The notes: generated by a model from the letters alone, not told the origin. A stretch of 64,000 nucleotides of DNA from Streptomyces sp. NBC_01803 (GCF_035917415.1 NZ_CP109073.1:4324501-4388500); one strand, 5' to 3'; shown: positions 1 to 9,681, counted from the stretch's first letter. Translations and numbers: made by a program.

Positions 1-228
1 GGCCAGGTGCCGATGCTGGTCGGCGAGGTCAGCCGGGGCAAGGCGCTGGCCACCGTCGTGGAGTCGGTCACCGTCACCGACAGCAACGGTGAGCCGGTCA
101 GCCTGGAGGACGAGGACGAGACCGGCGTGGAGACGGCGGAGGCCGTCGAGGCCGTCGAGGCCGCCGAGGGCGAGGCCCCGGCGGAGGTCGCCGAGGCCGC
201 TGGGACCAGCGAGAAGACCGAGGACTGA
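1..228 (+). CDS. tig: Trigger factor, C-terminal end (partial)
   Basis: The reading frame is open from the first base and ends with TGA at 226-228, giving about 75 residues of a protein that begins outside the window. The visible part is a short helical stretch ([14 protein letters not shown]) followed by an acidic, Ala/Glu/Val-rich tail. Streptomyces trigger factors (ribosome-bound peptidyl-prolyl isomerase/chaperone) end with this kind of arm plus acidic extension. The position directly upstream of clpP1-clpP2-clpX is the classic tig-clp order and is the main support. No catalytic domain is in the window, so the call rests on the tail and the neighbours. Confidence 0.85.
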   Translation, partial: GQVPMLVGEVSRGKALATVVESVTVTDSNGEPVSLEDEDETGVETAEAVEAVEAAEGEAPAEVAEAAGTSEKTED

Positions 229-240
229 GGCTGGCGGTAC

Positions 241-272
241 GGGGCCGGACGCGGGAGCGCGCGTCCGGCCCC
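241..272 (+). terminator. Strong hairpin after tig
   Basis: A perfect 13-bp GC-rich stem (241-253 with 260-272) closes a 6-nt loop just after the tig stop codon. There is no U-tract, which is usual for terminators in this group. It separates tig from the clpP1 promoter region. Confidence 0.7.
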
Positions 273-313
273 GTCCGTTGTCGGCGGGCTTTCCCGCGCC
301 CCGGCCGACCCTG

Positions 314-327
314 CGCTGACAGCGAAC
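314..327 (+). promoter_or_regulatory. Candidate ClgR operator upstream of clpP1
   Basis: The sequence CGC-tgaca-GCGAAC is an exact inverted match to the Streptomyces ClgR box GTTCGC-N5-GCG as I recall it. ClgR activates clpP1P2, clpC and lon in Streptomyces. The box lies 117 bp upstream of the clpP1 start. I infer that this operon is under ClgR control. Confidence 0.65.
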
Positions 328-350
328 AGTTCCCAGGTCGGGCAGGGTCC

Positions 351-380
351 GTGAGGCCAGCGCGTTAGGGTCCGTAGATA
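351..380 (+). promoter_or_regulatory. clpP1p: Possible clpP1 promoter
   Basis: TAGATA at 375-380 resembles an actinobacterial -10 element and GTGAGG at 351-356 is a weak -35 with 18-bp spacing. The ClgR box sits about 50 bp further upstream, a plausible activator position. This is a visual match only. Confidence 0.35.
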
Positions 381-443
381 CAACGCAGATGTCGAGCGAC
401 GGCCGGCGAAAGCGGGGCCGTCCGAGAATGAGCAGGTGGATAC

Positions 444-1058
444 GTGACGCTCTTGATGCCTTCCGCCGCAGCGGAGCCGATCAGTGGCGGCCTCGGCGAT
501 CAGGTCTACAACCGGCTGCTCGGCGAGCGGATCATCTTCCTGGGCCAGCCGGTCGACGATGACATCGCCAACAGGATCACCGCGCAGCTGCTTCTCCTGG
601 CTGCCGATCCGGACAAGGACATCTTCCTCTACATCAACAGCCCGGGCGGCTCGATCACGGCCGGCATGGCGATCTACGACACCATGCAGTACATCAAGAA
701 CGACGTGGTCACCATCGCCATGGGCCTGGCCGCGTCGATGGGCCAGTTCCTGCTGACCGCCGGTGCCCCCGGCAAGCGGTACGCGCTGCCGAACGCCGAG
801 GTGCTGATCCACCAGCCCTCCGCGGGCCTGGCCGGTTCCGCCTCGGACATCAAGATCCACGCCGAGCAGCTTCTGCGCACCAAGGCGAAGATGGCCCGCC
901 TCTCCGCGCAGCACTCGGGTGTCAGCATCGAGCAGTGGGGGCGCGACGCCGACCGGGACCGCTGGTTCTCCGCCGAGGAGGCCCGGGACTACGGGCTGCT
1001 GGACGAGGTCATCACCAGTGCGTCGGACATCGCGGGCGGCGGTGGCACGGGCGCCTGA
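444..1058 (+). CDS. clpP1: ATP-dependent Clp protease proteolytic subunit 1
   Basis: This is the serine peptidase barrel of the Clp protease, which degrades unfolded substrates delivered by ClpX or ClpC. The 204-residue length is normal. The nucleophile Ser98 lies in GLAASMGQ, His123 in LIHQP, and the acid residue is within RDADRD at 167-172. The GTG at 444 is used here; an in-frame ATG four codons later (456) is an alternative. A likely N-terminal propeptide precedes the conserved core, which starts near residue 20. It is followed after 70 bp by clpP2. In actinobacteria ClpP1 and ClpP2 form mixed tetradecamers. A candidate ClgR operator lies upstream. Confidence 0.97.
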   Translation: MTLLMPSAAAEPISGGLGDQVYNRLLGERIIFLGQPVDDDIANRITAQLLLLAADPDKDIFLYINSPGGSITAGMAIYDTMQYIKNDVVTIAMGLAASMGQFLLTAGAPGKRYALPNAEVLIHQPSAGLAGSASDIKIHAEQLLRTKAKMARLSAQHSGVSIEQWGRDADRDRWFSAEEARDYGLLDEVITSASDIAGGGGTGA

Positions 1059-1128
1059 TCGCCACGATCGATCCGGCCCGCCCGCAGCCCCCGTCCGCAG
1101 ACCGAAACCCAAGGCGGTATCACACCTC

Positions 1129-1779
1129 ATGAACTACATCCCCGGCTCCGGCATCTACGACCGTCTCCCGGCCGAGTCGCGCTACGTCGTCCCGCGCTTC
1201 ATCGAGCGCACCTCGCAGGGTGTGCGTGAGTACGACCCGTACGCCAAGCTCTTCGAGGAGCGGGTGATCTTCCTCGGCGTGCAGATCGACGACGCCTCGG
1301 CCAACGACGTGATGGCGCAGCTCCTGTGCCTGGAGTCGATGGACCCGGACCGCGACATCCAGATCTACATCAACAGCCCCGGCGGCTCCTTCACGGCGCT
1401 GACCGCGATCTACGACACGATGGAATTCGTCAAGCCGGAGATCCAGACGGTCTGCATGGGCCAGGCGGCCTCCGCCGCGGCCGTGCTCCTCTCGGCCGGC
1501 ACCCGGGGCAAGCGCATGGCCCTGCCGAACGCGCGTATCCTGATTCACCAGCCCTACAGCGAGACCGGACGCGGTCAGGTCTCCGACCTGGAGATCGCGG
1601 CGCGCGAGGTCCAGCGGATGCGGAATCAGCTTGAGGAGATGCTCGCGAAGCACTCCACCAGGCCGATCGAGCAGATCAGCGACGACATCGAGCGGGACAA
1701 GATCCTCACCGCCGAGGAAGCCGTGGAGTACGGACTGATCGACCAGATCGTCACCACCCGCTCCACCACGGCGGTCTGA
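1129..1779 (+). CDS. clpP2: ATP-dependent Clp protease proteolytic subunit 2
   Basis: This is the second ClpP subunit, 216 residues, partner of ClpP1 in the mixed peptidase complex. The nucleophile is Ser115 (QAASAAA) and the catalytic His is 140 (ILIHQP); a conserved Asp lies near the [10 protein letters not shown] segment. The ATG at 1129 ([10 protein letters not shown]) is preferred over upstream in-frame codons because the typical ClpP2 N-terminal segment starts there. The 70-bp gap to clpP1 and shared orientation suggest one operon. The N-terminal region before the core is longer than in E. coli ClpP and probably includes a propeptide. Confidence 0.96.
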   Translation: MNYIPGSGIYDRLPAESRYVVPRFIERTSQGVREYDPYAKLFEERVIFLGVQIDDASANDVMAQLLCLESMDPDRDIQIYINSPGGSFTALTAIYDTMEFVKPEIQTVCMGQAASAAAVLLSAGTRGKRMALPNARILIHQPYSETGRGQVSDLEIAAREVQRMRNQLEEMLAKHSTRPIEQISDDIERDKILTAEEAVEYGLIDQIVTTRSTTAV

Positions 1780-1841
1780 TCGCTCACCGGCAGCACTCTC
1801 AAGCATCACCCGGCACGACAACGCAAGACAACGACTGGCCA

Positions 1842-1891
1842 CCCCCTTTCGACGGGAAGGCCCCGCCGAGCGGGATTCCCGTCGAGGGGGG
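1842..1891. other. Inverted repeat between clpP2 and clpX
   Basis: TCGACGGGAA (1849-1858) and its perfect complement (1876-1885) form a 10-bp stem, extended by C-run/G-run pairing (1842-1846 with 1886-1891) after a small bulge. It sits about 60 bp past clpP2 and 90 bp before clpX. It could attenuate read-through or be a protein-binding site; the sequence does not decide. Confidence 0.5.
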
Positions 1892-1982
1892 ACCATTCCG
1901 CCGGGGCGACAGGGTACCGTCGTCTTCAGAAAGCACTAGGCACCGTCTCCCCGGCGGTGCGCAGGCGAAGGGGAAGCACCTC

Positions 1983-3281
1983 GTGGCACGCATCGGTGAC
2001 GGCGGCGATCTGCTCAAGTGCTCATTCTGCGGCAAGAGTCAGAAACAGGTGAAGAAGCTCATCGCGGGTCCGGGGGTCTACATCTGCGATGAATGCATCG
2101 ATCTCTGCAACGAGATCATCGAGGAGGAGCTCGCCGAGTCACCCGAGTCGGAGCTGAGCGAGCTCCCGAAGCCGCGCGAGATCTACGACTTCCTGGAAAG
2201 TTATGTGGTCGGCCAGGAAGACGCCAAGAAGGCCCTTTCGGTGGCTGTCTACAACCACTACAAGCGGGTGCGGGCCAGCGAGGCCGACGCCTCGTCGCGT
2301 GACGAGGAGATCGAGCTCGCCAAGTCGAACATCCTGCTGCTCGGCCCGACGGGCTCCGGCAAGACGCTGCTGGCCCAGACGCTGGCCCGGATGCTCAACG
2401 TCCCCTTCGCCATCACGGACGCCACGGCGCTGACCGAGGCGGGCTATGTGGGCGAGGACGTGGAGAACATCCTGCTCAAGCTCATCCAGGCCGCGGACTA
2501 CGACATCAAGAAGGCCGAGCAGGGCATCATCTACATCGACGAGATCGACAAGGTCGCCCGCAAGAGCGAGAACCCGTCGATCACCCGCGATGTGTCCGGC
2601 GAGGGTGTCCAGCAGGCGCTGCTGAAGATCCTGGAGGGCACCACCGCCGCGGTGCCGCCGCAGGGCGGGCGCAAGCACCCGCACCAGGAGTTCCTGCAGA
2701 TCGACACGTCCAACGTCCTGTTCATCGTGGGCGGCGCCTTCGCGGGGCTGGACGACATCATCCGGGCCCGGTCGGGCGGTCGGGGCATCGGCTTCGGCGC
2801 GGACATCCGCTCCAAGCGCGACCGCGACTCGGGCCAGATCCTCACGGACGCCCTTCCGGAGGACCTGGTCAAGTACGGCATGATCCCGGAGTTCATCGGC
2901 CGGCTGCCGGTCATCACCTCCGTGCACAACCTGGACCGTGAGGCGCTGCTGCGCATTCTGGTCGAGCCGCGCAACGCGCTGGTCAAGCAGTACCAGCGGT
3001 TGTTCGAGCTCGACGGTGTGGAGCTGCAGTTCGACCTCCCCGCGCTGGAGGCCATCGCCGATCAGGCGATCCTGCGCGGCACGGGCGCCCGCGGCCTGCG
3101 GGCGATCATGGAGGAGGTCCTGATGTCGGTGATGTACGAGGTGCCGTCCCGCCAGGACGTGGGCCAGGTGCTGATCACCGAGGACGTCGTCAGGTCCAAC
3201 GTGAACCCCACGCTGGTCCCGCGCTCCCGGCTGACCAAGCAGCGCGGCGGCAGCGCGGCGCCGCACGAGAAGACGGCCTGA
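1983..3281 (+). CDS. clpX: ATP-dependent Clp protease ATP-binding subunit ClpX
   Basis: This is the AAA+ unfoldase that feeds substrates into ClpP, 432 residues and full length. An N-terminal zinc-binding domain carries Cys13, Cys16, Cys35 and Cys38. Walker A is GPTGSGKT (121-128) and Walker B is IYIDE (183-187). The pore loop RKH lies near 230-232, the ClpP-docking IGF loop is at 269-271, and a sensor-2 GARGLR motif lies near residue 370. The start is GTG at 1983 with a GGGGAAG ribosome-binding site upstream. It is probably transcribed separately or semi-independently from clpP1P2, because a 200-bp gap with an inverted repeat lies between them. Confidence 0.97.
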   Translation: MARIGDGGDLLKCSFCGKSQKQVKKLIAGPGVYICDECIDLCNEIIEEELAESPESELSELPKPREIYDFLESYVVGQEDAKKALSVAVYNHYKRVRASEADASSRDEEIELAKSNILLLGPTGSGKTLLAQTLARMLNVPFAITDATALTEAGYVGEDVENILLKLIQAADYDIKKAEQGIIYIDEIDKVARKSENPSITRDVSGEGVQQALLKILEGTTAAVPPQGGRKHPHQEFLQIDTSNVLFIVGGAFAGLDDIIRARSGGRGIGFGADIRSKRDRDSGQILTDALPEDLVKYGMIPEFIGRLPVITSVHNLDREALLRILVEPRNALVKQYQRLFELDGVELQFDLPALEAIADQAILRGTGARGLRAIMEEVLMSVMYEVPSRQDVGQVLITEDVVRSNVNPTLVPRSRLTKQRGGSAAPHEKTA

Positions 3282-3307
3282 GGCGCGCGCCGGGCACCGC
3301 CGACACA

Positions 3308-3358
3308 GACGCCCGCGGGGCCCGGACCGAGCGATTCGGTCCGGGCCCCGCGGGCGTC
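3308..3358. terminator. Bidirectional terminator clpX / membrane protein
   Basis: A perfect 23-bp inverted repeat (3308-3330 with 3336-3358) encloses a 5-nt loop. It lies between the convergent clpX and the minus-strand gene ending at 3374 and could stop transcription from both sides. Confidence 0.85.
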
Positions 3359-3373
3359 GTCACGGGCCCGCGC

Positions 3374-4492
3374 TCACTCGGTGGACGGCGGCGGGACCTC
3401 GATGTCGCCGAAGTCCCCGCCGCTGCCTGCGTCGCCGCTGTTCCCGCCGTCAGCGGTGGGGGTGGCGCCGCCCTCCACCTCGACCAGGGCGTCCAGCCGC
3501 AGCTGCCGGGTGTACTCGGCGGCGGTCTCCAGGCTCACCGGGGCGGGCGCGGTGAACTCCGGGATATCCGAGGAGTTGGGGTCGAAGTTCGTGGGGAACT
3601 CGGGCATCGGCAGGATGACGGTGGCGCCCAGCGTGCTGTAGTCGCCCCACACGCAGATCGCCGCCTCCAGCGGGTAGCCGAAGTCCGGGTCGGGCTCGGT
3701 GCCCTGCGCCGTCTGGCATTTGATGATCGCGCCGTCGTCGGAGAAGTCGGTCGGTTCGCCGATGAGTTCGCCCTCGAACTCCTCGCCGCTGTCGCCCTCG
3801 CCCACCGTGGCGAAGAGCCCGTCCACGGCCGCCTCGGGGTCCCGCACCTCGCCCCAGGCGCCGCCCGTCTGGAGCACGATCGTGCCTGGCTCGGGGACTT
3901 GGGCGTCGGGGTCGGTGTTCATGTAGCTGGCGGTGTCCTGCTCCATGCCGGACACGCCCGCGGCCTCAAGGTCCTCCTCGGTGAAGAACTCGTCCTCGGC
4001 ACCCGGGACCAGCGTGAACTCGCCGGTGGTGTCGGGCATGGCCAGGCTGTAACGCGGGTCGTCGGCGGACGGGCCGCCGCCCTCCTCGTCCCCGCCGATC
4101 AGGAAGAAGGCGCCGGCGCCGATGACGGCGAGCCCGGCGACGACGGCGATCGCGATGATCGCCGTGCGCTTGCCGCCCTTCGCCGGCGGGGGCGGCGGCG
4201 CCTGGCCGTAGGGCGGCTGCCCGGGGAACTGGCCCGGGGCACCGGGCGGCTGCTGCCCGTACGGGCCGGGCGCCTGGGGCTGGCCGTAGGGACCCGGCTG
4301 CTGGCCCGGCTGCTGCGGGTAGCCGTAGCCGGGGGCTCCGGGAGCACCGGGGGCCCCGCCCTGTCCGTAGGGGGCCGGGCCGCCGGGTGGCGGCGGCGGA
4401 CCCTGCGGCGGCGGCGCCCCGTACGGGCCGGGCTGTCCGGGCGGGCCCTGTGGGGGCTGCTGCCCGTACGGTCCCGGCTGGTTGTAACTCAT
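3374..4492 (-). CDS. Pro/Gly/Gln-rich single-span membrane protein, unknown function
   Basis: The 372-residue protein has a low-complexity N-terminal half of repeated PGPYGQ/PPQG-like units (residues 1 to about 100). One transmembrane helix follows (AIIAIAVVAGLAVIGAGAFFLI), then an acidic extracellular domain of about 240 residues. The C-terminal tail is Gly/Thr/Ser-rich. The start at 4492 is chosen because AGGGGAAG precedes it at good spacing; the frame is open 18 codons further upstream without such a site. Proteins of this layout are common in Streptomyces and usually have no assigned role. The outer domain contains two Cys that could form a disulfide (ICVWGD and IKCQTA). The gene is divergent from valS, with 124 bp between starts. 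Confidence 0.8.
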   Translation of the reverse strand: MSYNQPGPYGQQPPQGPPGQPGPYGAPPPQGPPPPPGGPAPYGQGGAPGAPGAPGYGYPQQPGQQPGPYGQPQAPGPYGQQPPGAPGQFPGQPPYGQAPPPPPAKGGKRTAIIAIAVVAGLAVIGAGAFFLIGGDEEGGGPSADDPRYSLAMPDTTGEFTLVPGAEDEFFTEEDLEAAGVSGMEQDTASYMNTDPDAQVPEPGTIVLQTGGAWGEVRDPEAAVDGLFATVGEGDSGEEFEGELIGEPTDFSDDGAIIKCQTAQGTEPDPDFGYPLEAAICVWGDYSTLGATVILPMPEFPTNFDPNSSDIPEFTAPAPVSLETAAEYTRQLRLDALVEVEGGATPTADGGNSGDAGSGGDFGDIEVPPPSTE

Positions 4493-4604
4493 GTGCTTCC
4501 CCTCAAGAGCCTTTACCTCAACACTTCCGCACATCCTGTCTGACAAGATGCCGCTCTGTACATCCGCCCCTGGAATCGGTTCGAGGGCATGACATCCGCG
4601 CCTT

Positions 4605-4610
4605 TAGACT
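4605..4610 (+). promoter_or_regulatory. -10 element for a leaderless valS transcript
   Basis: TAGACT ends 6 nt before the valS GTG, so a start at the usual 7 nt would place the 5' end on the start codon. No ribosome-binding site is visible upstream of valS, which agrees with a leaderless mRNA. Confidence 0.5.
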
Positions 4611-4616
4611 GACGCC

Positions 4617-7247
4617 GTGACCGAGAAGACCCAGCCGCCCGCGTACGGGCCCCACAGCGCCTCCACCGACCTGCCGACGCAGTACACGCCGGCCGATGTA
4701 GAGGGGAAGCTGTACGAGCGCTGGGTGGAACGGGGTTACTTCGCCGCGGACGCGAAAAGCGAAAAGGAACCGTACGCGATCGTCATCCCGCCGCCGAATG
4801 TCACCGGAAGTCTTCATCTCGGGCATGCTTTTGAACACACGCTGATCGATGCCCTCACCCGCCGCAAGCGGATGCAGGGTTTCGAGACGCTGTGGCAGCC
4901 CGGCATGGACCACGCCGGAATCGCCACCCAGAACGTCGTCGAGCGCGAGCTGGCCAAGGAGGGCAAGTCCCGCCACGACCTTGGCCGAGAGGCGTTCGTC
5001 GAGCGCGTCTGGCAGTGGAAGGCGGAGTCCGGCGGCCAGATCTCCGGGCAGATGCGCCGCCTCGGCGACGGCGTCGACTGGTCCCGTGAGCGCTTCACCA
5101 TGGACGAGGGCCTGTCCCAGGCCGTCCAGACCATCTTCAAGCGGCTCTTCGACGACGGGCTGATCTACCGCGCCGAGCGGATCATCAACTGGTGCCCGCG
5201 CTGTCTGACGGCCATCTCCGACATCGAGGTCGAGTACCAGGAGGACGACGGCGAGCTGGTCTCCATCCGGTACGGCGAGGGCGAGGACTCGCTCGTCGTC
5301 GCCACCACCCGGGCCGAGACGATGCTCGGCGACACGGCGGTCGCGGTCCACCCCGCCGACGAGCGGTACGCGCACCTCGTCGGCCGCACGGTCCGGCTGC
5401 CGCTGACCGACCGGTCCATCCCGGTCATCGCCGACGAGCACGTCGACCCGGAGTTCGGCACCGGAGCGGTCAAGGTCACCCCGGCCCACGACCCGAACGA
5501 CTTCGAGATCGGCCGCCGGCACGGCCTGCCGCAGCTCACGATCATGGACGAGCACGCCATCATCACCGCGCACGGGCCGTTCTTGGGCCTGGACCGGCTG
5601 GAGGCCAGGTCCGCCGTCGTCGCCGCGCTGCGCGCCGAGGGCCGGATCGTCGACGAGAAGCGCCCCTACCGGCACTCGGTCGGGCACTGTTCGCGCTGCA
5701 AGACCACGATCGAGCCGCGGCTGTCCATGCAGTGGTGGGTCAAGGTCGCCCCGCTGGCCAAGGCGGCCGGCGACGCGGTCCGCGACGGACGGGTGACCAT
5801 CCACCCCAAGGAGATGTCCGCGCGGTATTTCGAGTGGGTGGACAACCTCCACGACTGGTGCATCTCGCGGCAGTTGTGGTGGGGCCACCGCATCCCCGTC
5901 TGGTACGGGCCGGACGGCGAGACGGTCTGCGTCGGCCCGGACGAGGAGCCGCCGTCGGGCGCGGGCTGGCACCAGGAGACAGACGTCCTGGACACCTGGT
6001 TCTCCTCGGGCCTGTGGCCGTTCTCCACGCTCGGCTGGCCGGAGGAGACCGAGAGCCTGGCGAGGTTCTATCCGAACGCCGTCCTGGTCACCGGCTACGA
6101 CATCCTGTTCTTCTGGGTCGCCCGGATGATGATGTTCGGCCTGTACGCGATGGACGGCGTCCCGCCGTTCCACACCATCGCCCTGCACGGCATGGTCCGC
6201 GACCAGTTCGGCAAGAAGATGTCCAAGTCCTTCGGGAACACGGTCAATCCGCTGGACTGGATGGACGCCTACGGCTCCGACGCCGTCCGCTTCACCCTCG
6301 CCAGGGGCGCCAACCCCGGGGTGGACGTCCCGATCGGCGAGGACTGGGTCCAGGCGTCGCGGAACTTCGCGAACAAGATCTGGAACGCCACGCGCTTCGC
6401 CCTGCTCAACGGCGCGACCGTCGAGGGCGATCTGCCGTCCCCCGAGGAGATGTCGTCCACCGACCGGTGGATCCTCTCCCGGCTCCACTCGGTCGTCGCC
6501 GAGGTCGACGCCTACTACGACGACTACCAGTTCGCGAAGCTGAGCGACGCCCTGTTCCACTTCGCGTGGGACGAGGTCTTCGACTGGTATGTCGAGCTGA
6601 GCAAGACGACGTTCGCGGCCGGTGGCCGTCCGGCGGAGATCACGCGGCGGGTCCTGGGCGAGGTCCTCGACGTCACGCTGCGGCTGCTGCACCCGGTCAC
6701 GCCGTTCGTCACGGACGAGCTGTGGACCACGCTGACGTCCGGCGAGTCGGTCGTCGTCGCCGCGTGGCCGCGGGACTCCGGCTTCCGCGACCCGGCGGCC
6801 GAGCGGGAGATCGACGCCGTCCGGCAGCTCGTCACCGAGGTCCGCCGTTTCCGCGCCGACCAGGGCCTCCAGCCCGGCCAACGGGTCCCGGCCACCCTCG
6901 ACCTGACCGCCGCCGCGGGTCTGGCCGCCCACGAGGACGCGATCCGCTCGCTGCTCCGGCTCCAGCCCGCCGGTGAGGACTTCGCGGCCACGGCCACCCT
7001 CCCGGTCGCGGGTGCCACGGTGGCCCTGGACCTCTCCGGCGCCATCGACTTCGAGGCGGAGCGCAAGCGCCTGACGAAGGACTTGGCGGTGGCGGAGAAG
7101 GAGTTGGCCCAGACGACGGCGAAGCTGGGCAACGAGGCGTTCCTGGCCAAGGCCCCCGACCACGTGGTCGACAAGATCCGCGCCCGTCGCGCGGCGGCGG
7201 AGTCGGACATCTCCCGGATCACGGACCAGCTTTCGCGGCTGCCCTGA
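4617..7247 (+). CDS. valS: Valyl-tRNA synthetase
   Basis: This class I aminoacyl-tRNA synthetase charges tRNA-Val. The 876-residue length is normal for the actinobacterial form. The HIGH signature reads HLGH at 67-70 and the KMSKS loop is intact at 534-538. The editing (CP1) domain lies between them, with the [15 protein letters not shown] segment. The anticodon-binding domain and a C-terminal coiled-coil arm (Leu/Glu/Lys-rich, about 810-876) complete it. The start is GTG, with a -10-like hexamer exactly 7 nt upstream and no ribosome-binding site, so it is probably leaderless. It is followed by a hairpin and then folC. Confidence 0.97.
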   Translation: MTEKTQPPAYGPHSASTDLPTQYTPADVEGKLYERWVERGYFAADAKSEKEPYAIVIPPPNVTGSLHLGHAFEHTLIDALTRRKRMQGFETLWQPGMDHAGIATQNVVERELAKEGKSRHDLGREAFVERVWQWKAESGGQISGQMRRLGDGVDWSRERFTMDEGLSQAVQTIFKRLFDDGLIYRAERIINWCPRCLTAISDIEVEYQEDDGELVSIRYGEGEDSLVVATTRAETMLGDTAVAVHPADERYAHLVGRTVRLPLTDRSIPVIADEHVDPEFGTGAVKVTPAHDPNDFEIGRRHGLPQLTIMDEHAIITAHGPFLGLDRLEARSAVVAALRAEGRIVDEKRPYRHSVGHCSRCKTTIEPRLSMQWWVKVAPLAKAAGDAVRDGRVTIHPKEMSARYFEWVDNLHDWCISRQLWWGHRIPVWYGPDGETVCVGPDEEPPSGAGWHQETDVLDTWFSSGLWPFSTLGWPEETESLARFYPNAVLVTGYDILFFWVARMMMFGLYAMDGVPPFHTIALHGMVRDQFGKKMSKSFGNTVNPLDWMDAYGSDAVRFTLARGANPGVDVPIGEDWVQASRNFANKIWNATRFALLNGATVEGDLPSPEEMSSTDRWILSRLHSVVAEVDAYYDDYQFAKLSDALFHFAWDEVFDWYVELSKTTFAAGGRPAEITRRVLGEVLDVTLRLLHPVTPFVTDELWTTLTSGESVVVAAWPRDSGFRDPAAEREIDAVRQLVTEVRRFRADQGLQPGQRVPATLDLTAAAGLAAHEDAIRSLLRLQPAGEDFAATATLPVAGATVALDLSGAIDFEAERKRLTKDLAVAEKELAQTTAKLGNEAFLAKAPDHVVDKIRARRAAAESDISRITDQLSRLP

Positions 7248-7262
7248 CCCATCGCGTCCGCC

Positions 7263-7285
7263 CCGCCCCCCGCACCGGGGGGCGG
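7263..7285 (+). terminator. Hairpin between valS and folC
   Basis: A 9-bp perfect G/C stem (7263-7271 with 7277-7285) and 5-nt loop lie 15 bp after the valS stop. There is no T-run. folC appears to have its own promoter just downstream. Confidence 0.6.
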
Positions 7286-7323
7286 CGGCCCGGCGCGTGG
7301 CGTCGGGGCCCGGCCGTGGTTCG

Positions 7324-7329
7324 TAGACT
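7324..7329 (+). promoter_or_regulatory. -10 element for a leaderless folC transcript
   Basis: TAGACT ends 6 nt before the folC GTG, with the same spacing and hexamer as at valS. No ribosome-binding site is visible. Confidence 0.5.
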
Positions 7330-7335
7330 GGCACC

Positions 7336-8856
7336 GTGAGCGACCCACACAGTGACGGAGACGAGTCCTTCGACGAGACCATGGCCTCCCCCGGGGAGCC
7401 CGGTGGAGACCGTGACCCCGATCTCGCCATGATCGAGGCGGGCAGCCGTACGCTGCGGGCCCGAGCCGGGGCACCGGACGCGGAGGATCTGCCGACCCGG
7501 CCGGCGGACCCCGAGGTCGACCGGGCGCTGCGTGAGGTCGAGGCGGAGCTGGCCAAGCGGTGGCCGGAGACCAAGCTCGACCCGTCGCTGGTCCGCGTCC
7601 AGGCGCTGATGGACCTGCTCGGCGACCCGCAGCGCGCCTATCCGGCCATCCACATCACCGGCACCAACGGCAAGACCAGCACCGCCCGCATGATCGAGGC
7701 GGTGCTCGGCGCCTTCGACCTGCGCACCGGCCGCTACAGCAGCCCGCATGTGCAGTCCATCACCGAGCGGATCAGCCTGGACGGCGCCCCGATCGCGCCC
7801 GAGCGGTTCGTCGAGACGTATGAGGACCTCAAGCCGTACATCGAGCTGGTCGACTCCCGACAGGGCTTCCGGCTGTCGTTCTTCGAGGTGCTCACCGGCA
7901 TGGCGTACGCCGCCTTCGCCGACGCGCCCGTGGACGTGGCGATCGTGGAGGTCGGCATGGGCGGCACCTGGGACGCGACCAACGTGGTCGACGGCCAGGT
8001 CGCCGTCCTGACGCCGATCGCCCTGGACCACACCGACCGGCTCGGCACCACGCCGGAGCAGATCGCCGTGGAGAAGTCCGGGATCATCAAGTCCGACGCC
8101 CGGGTGATCCTCGCCCAGCAACAGATCGACGCCGCCGCCGTGGTGCTCCGGCGGGCGGTCGAGGTGGACGCCACGGTGGCCAGGGAGGGCCTGGAATTCG
8201 GCGTGCTGGCCCGGGAGAACGCGGTGGGCGGCCAGATGCTGACCCTGCGCGGCCTGGGTGGCGAGTACCCGGACATCTTCCTCCCGCTGTACGGGGAGCA
8301 CATGGCGCACAACGCCGCCGTGGCGCTGGCCGCCGTCGAGGCGTTCTTCGGTGTCGGCGTCGACCGGCCCGCCACGACGCTGGACGTCGACGTGGTCAGG
8401 ACCGCCTTCGCCTCCGTCACCTCGCCCGGCCGGCTCGAAGTCGTCCGCACCAGCCCGACCGTCGTGCTGGACGCCGCGCACAACCCGCCCGGCGCGCAGG
8501 CCGCCGCCGCGGCGATCATGGAGTCGTTCTCCTTCAGCCGCCTCGTCGGCGTGGTCGGCACCAGCGAGGGCAAGGACGCGCGCGGCCTGCTGGAGGCGTT
8601 CGAGCCGGTCTTCAGCGAGGTGGTGATCACCAGCAACGCCAGCCATCGAGCCATGGACCCCGACCAGCTGGCCGCCGTCGCCGTCGAGGTCTTCGGCGAG
8701 GACCGGGTGCAGGTCGAGCCGCGCCTGGACGACGCGCTGGAGGCGGCCATCGCGCTGGCCGAGGAGGAGCACGAGTACGCCGGGGCCGGGGTGCTGGTCA
8801 CCGGTTCCGTCGTCACGGTGGGCGAGGCCCGCCTGCTGCTGGGGAGGTCCCGCTGA
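7336..8856 (+). CDS. folC: Bifunctional folylpolyglutamate synthase / dihydrofolate synthase
   Basis: This Mur-ligase-type enzyme adds glutamate to (dihydro)folates in an ATP-dependent reaction. The 506 residues include about 85 extra acidic residues at the N-terminus, common in Streptomyces FolC. The ATP-binding loop GTNGKT is at 109-114, followed by SSPHVQSITERI. The metal/folate region includes VEVGMGGTWDATN, and the Mur C-terminal domain has LDAAHNPPGAQ. Its stop codon overlaps the start of the next gene (TGATG at 8854-8858), so the two are translationally coupled. The GTG start and upstream -10 suggest a leaderless message. Confidence 0.95.
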   Translation: MSDPHSDGDESFDETMASPGEPGGDRDPDLAMIEAGSRTLRARAGAPDAEDLPTRPADPEVDRALREVEAELAKRWPETKLDPSLVRVQALMDLLGDPQRAYPAIHITGTNGKTSTARMIEAVLGAFDLRTGRYSSPHVQSITERISLDGAPIAPERFVETYEDLKPYIELVDSRQGFRLSFFEVLTGMAYAAFADAPVDVAIVEVGMGGTWDATNVVDGQVAVLTPIALDHTDRLGTTPEQIAVEKSGIIKSDARVILAQQQIDAAAVVLRRAVEVDATVAREGLEFGVLARENAVGGQMLTLRGLGGEYPDIFLPLYGEHMAHNAAVALAAVEAFFGVGVDRPATTLDVDVVRTAFASVTSPGRLEVVRTSPTVVLDAAHNPPGAQAAAAAIMESFSFSRLVGVVGTSEGKDARGLLEAFEPVFSEVVITSNASHRAMDPDQLAAVAVEVFGEDRVQVEPRLDDALEAAIALAEEEHEYAGAGVLVTGSVVTVGEARLLLGRSR

Positions 8857-9212
8857 TGCGCACGCTCTGCGCCAGCACGCTCATCGCCGAGTTCATCGTC
8901 ATCGGCCTGGCCGCCCTCGCGGCCACCCGGCTGACCGACGTGTCCGCCGGGACGGGGACGGTCTGGACGGTCAGCGGCGTGGCCATGGCGCTGTGCCTGC
9001 TGCTGTGCGGTCTGGCCGACCGGCCGGGCTTCGTGCAGCTCGGGTGGACGCTCCAGGCCGCGCTGATCGCCGGCGGCCTGGTGCTGCCGGTGCTGTTCCT
9101 GCTGGGCGGCGCCTTCGCCGCGCTGTGGTGGGCCTCGATCCATTACGGCCGCCGGGTGGACGAGATCAAGGCCGCCCGCGCGGGGGCGGAGGCCGCCGCC
9201 GGGACGGGCTGA
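8856..9212 (+). CDS. Small integral membrane protein, DUF4233-like
   Basis: The 118-residue protein has four likely transmembrane segments (about 5-25, 33-53, 62-80, 82-98) and a short basic/Ala-rich C-terminal tail ending near VDEIKAARAGAE. The start ATG overlaps the folC stop by one base, indicating coupled translation. Actinobacterial folC genes are regularly followed by this small membrane protein (the DUF4233 family from memory). No function is known to me, and the link to folate is only positional. Confidence 0.8.
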   Translation: MRTLCASTLIAEFIVIGLAALAATRLTDVSAGTGTVWTVSGVAMALCLLLCGLADRPGFVQLGWTLQAALIAGGLVLPVLFLLGGAFAALWWASIHYGRRVDEIKAARAGAEAAAGTG

Positions 9213-9267
9213 CCGCCACGGTAATCTTGCTCGCCCGCACCACACGATCTTCCGGGAGCCGCCGCCC

Positions 9268-9681
9268 ATGAGCCAGCGCACGCTTGTCCTTCTGAAGCCC
9301 GACGCGGTCAGGAGAGGTCTGATCGGCGAGATCGTCGGCCGCGTCGAGCGCAAGGCGGGCTGGGCGATCACCGCGCTGGAGCTGCGGACCCTGGACCTGG
9401 AGGCGCTGCGGACGCACTACGCCGAGCACGTCGGTCGGCCGTTCTACGAGCCGCTGCTGGAGTTCATGGCGTCCGGCCCGAGCGTGGTGCTGGTGGTCGA
9501 GGGAGAGCGGGTCGTGGAGGGAATGCGGGCGCTGGCCGGTCCCACGGACCCGATCGCGGCGGCCCCCGGCTCCATTCGGGGGGACTACGGCACGGTCGTG
9601 CGGGAGAACTTGATCCACGCCTCCGACTCGCCCGAGTCGGCCGAACGGGAACTCAAGATTTTCTTCCCCGGTCTCGCCTGA
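9268..9681 (+). CDS. ndk: Nucleoside diphosphate kinase
   Basis: This enzyme transfers the gamma-phosphate between nucleoside triphosphates and diphosphates through a phospho-histidine. The 137-residue length is typical. It begins MSQRTLVLLKPDAVRR, contains the GS-like segment GPTDPIAAAPGSIRGD, and the active-site His117 is in NLIHASDS followed by the conserved ESAERE. The ATG has CGGGAG 8-9 nt upstream. A TAATCT hexamer at 9222-9227 could be its -10 element, giving a leader of about 34 nt. Confidence 0.97.
   Translation: MSQRTLVLLKPDAVRRGLIGEIVGRVERKAGWAITALELRTLDLEALRTHYAEHVGRPFYEPLLEFMASGPSVVLVVEGERVVEGMRALAGPTDPIAAAPGSIRGDYGTVVRENLIHASDSPESAERELKIFFPGLA

Noticed and set aside
4518-7574. 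Very long open frame (over 1000 codons) on the strand opposite valS, and similar ones opposite comEC, mreBCD, clpX and others
   Set aside because: At very high GC stop codons are rare in antisense frames; these have Arg/Asp/Val/Leu-rich composition with no domain signal, and they overlap well-supported genes.
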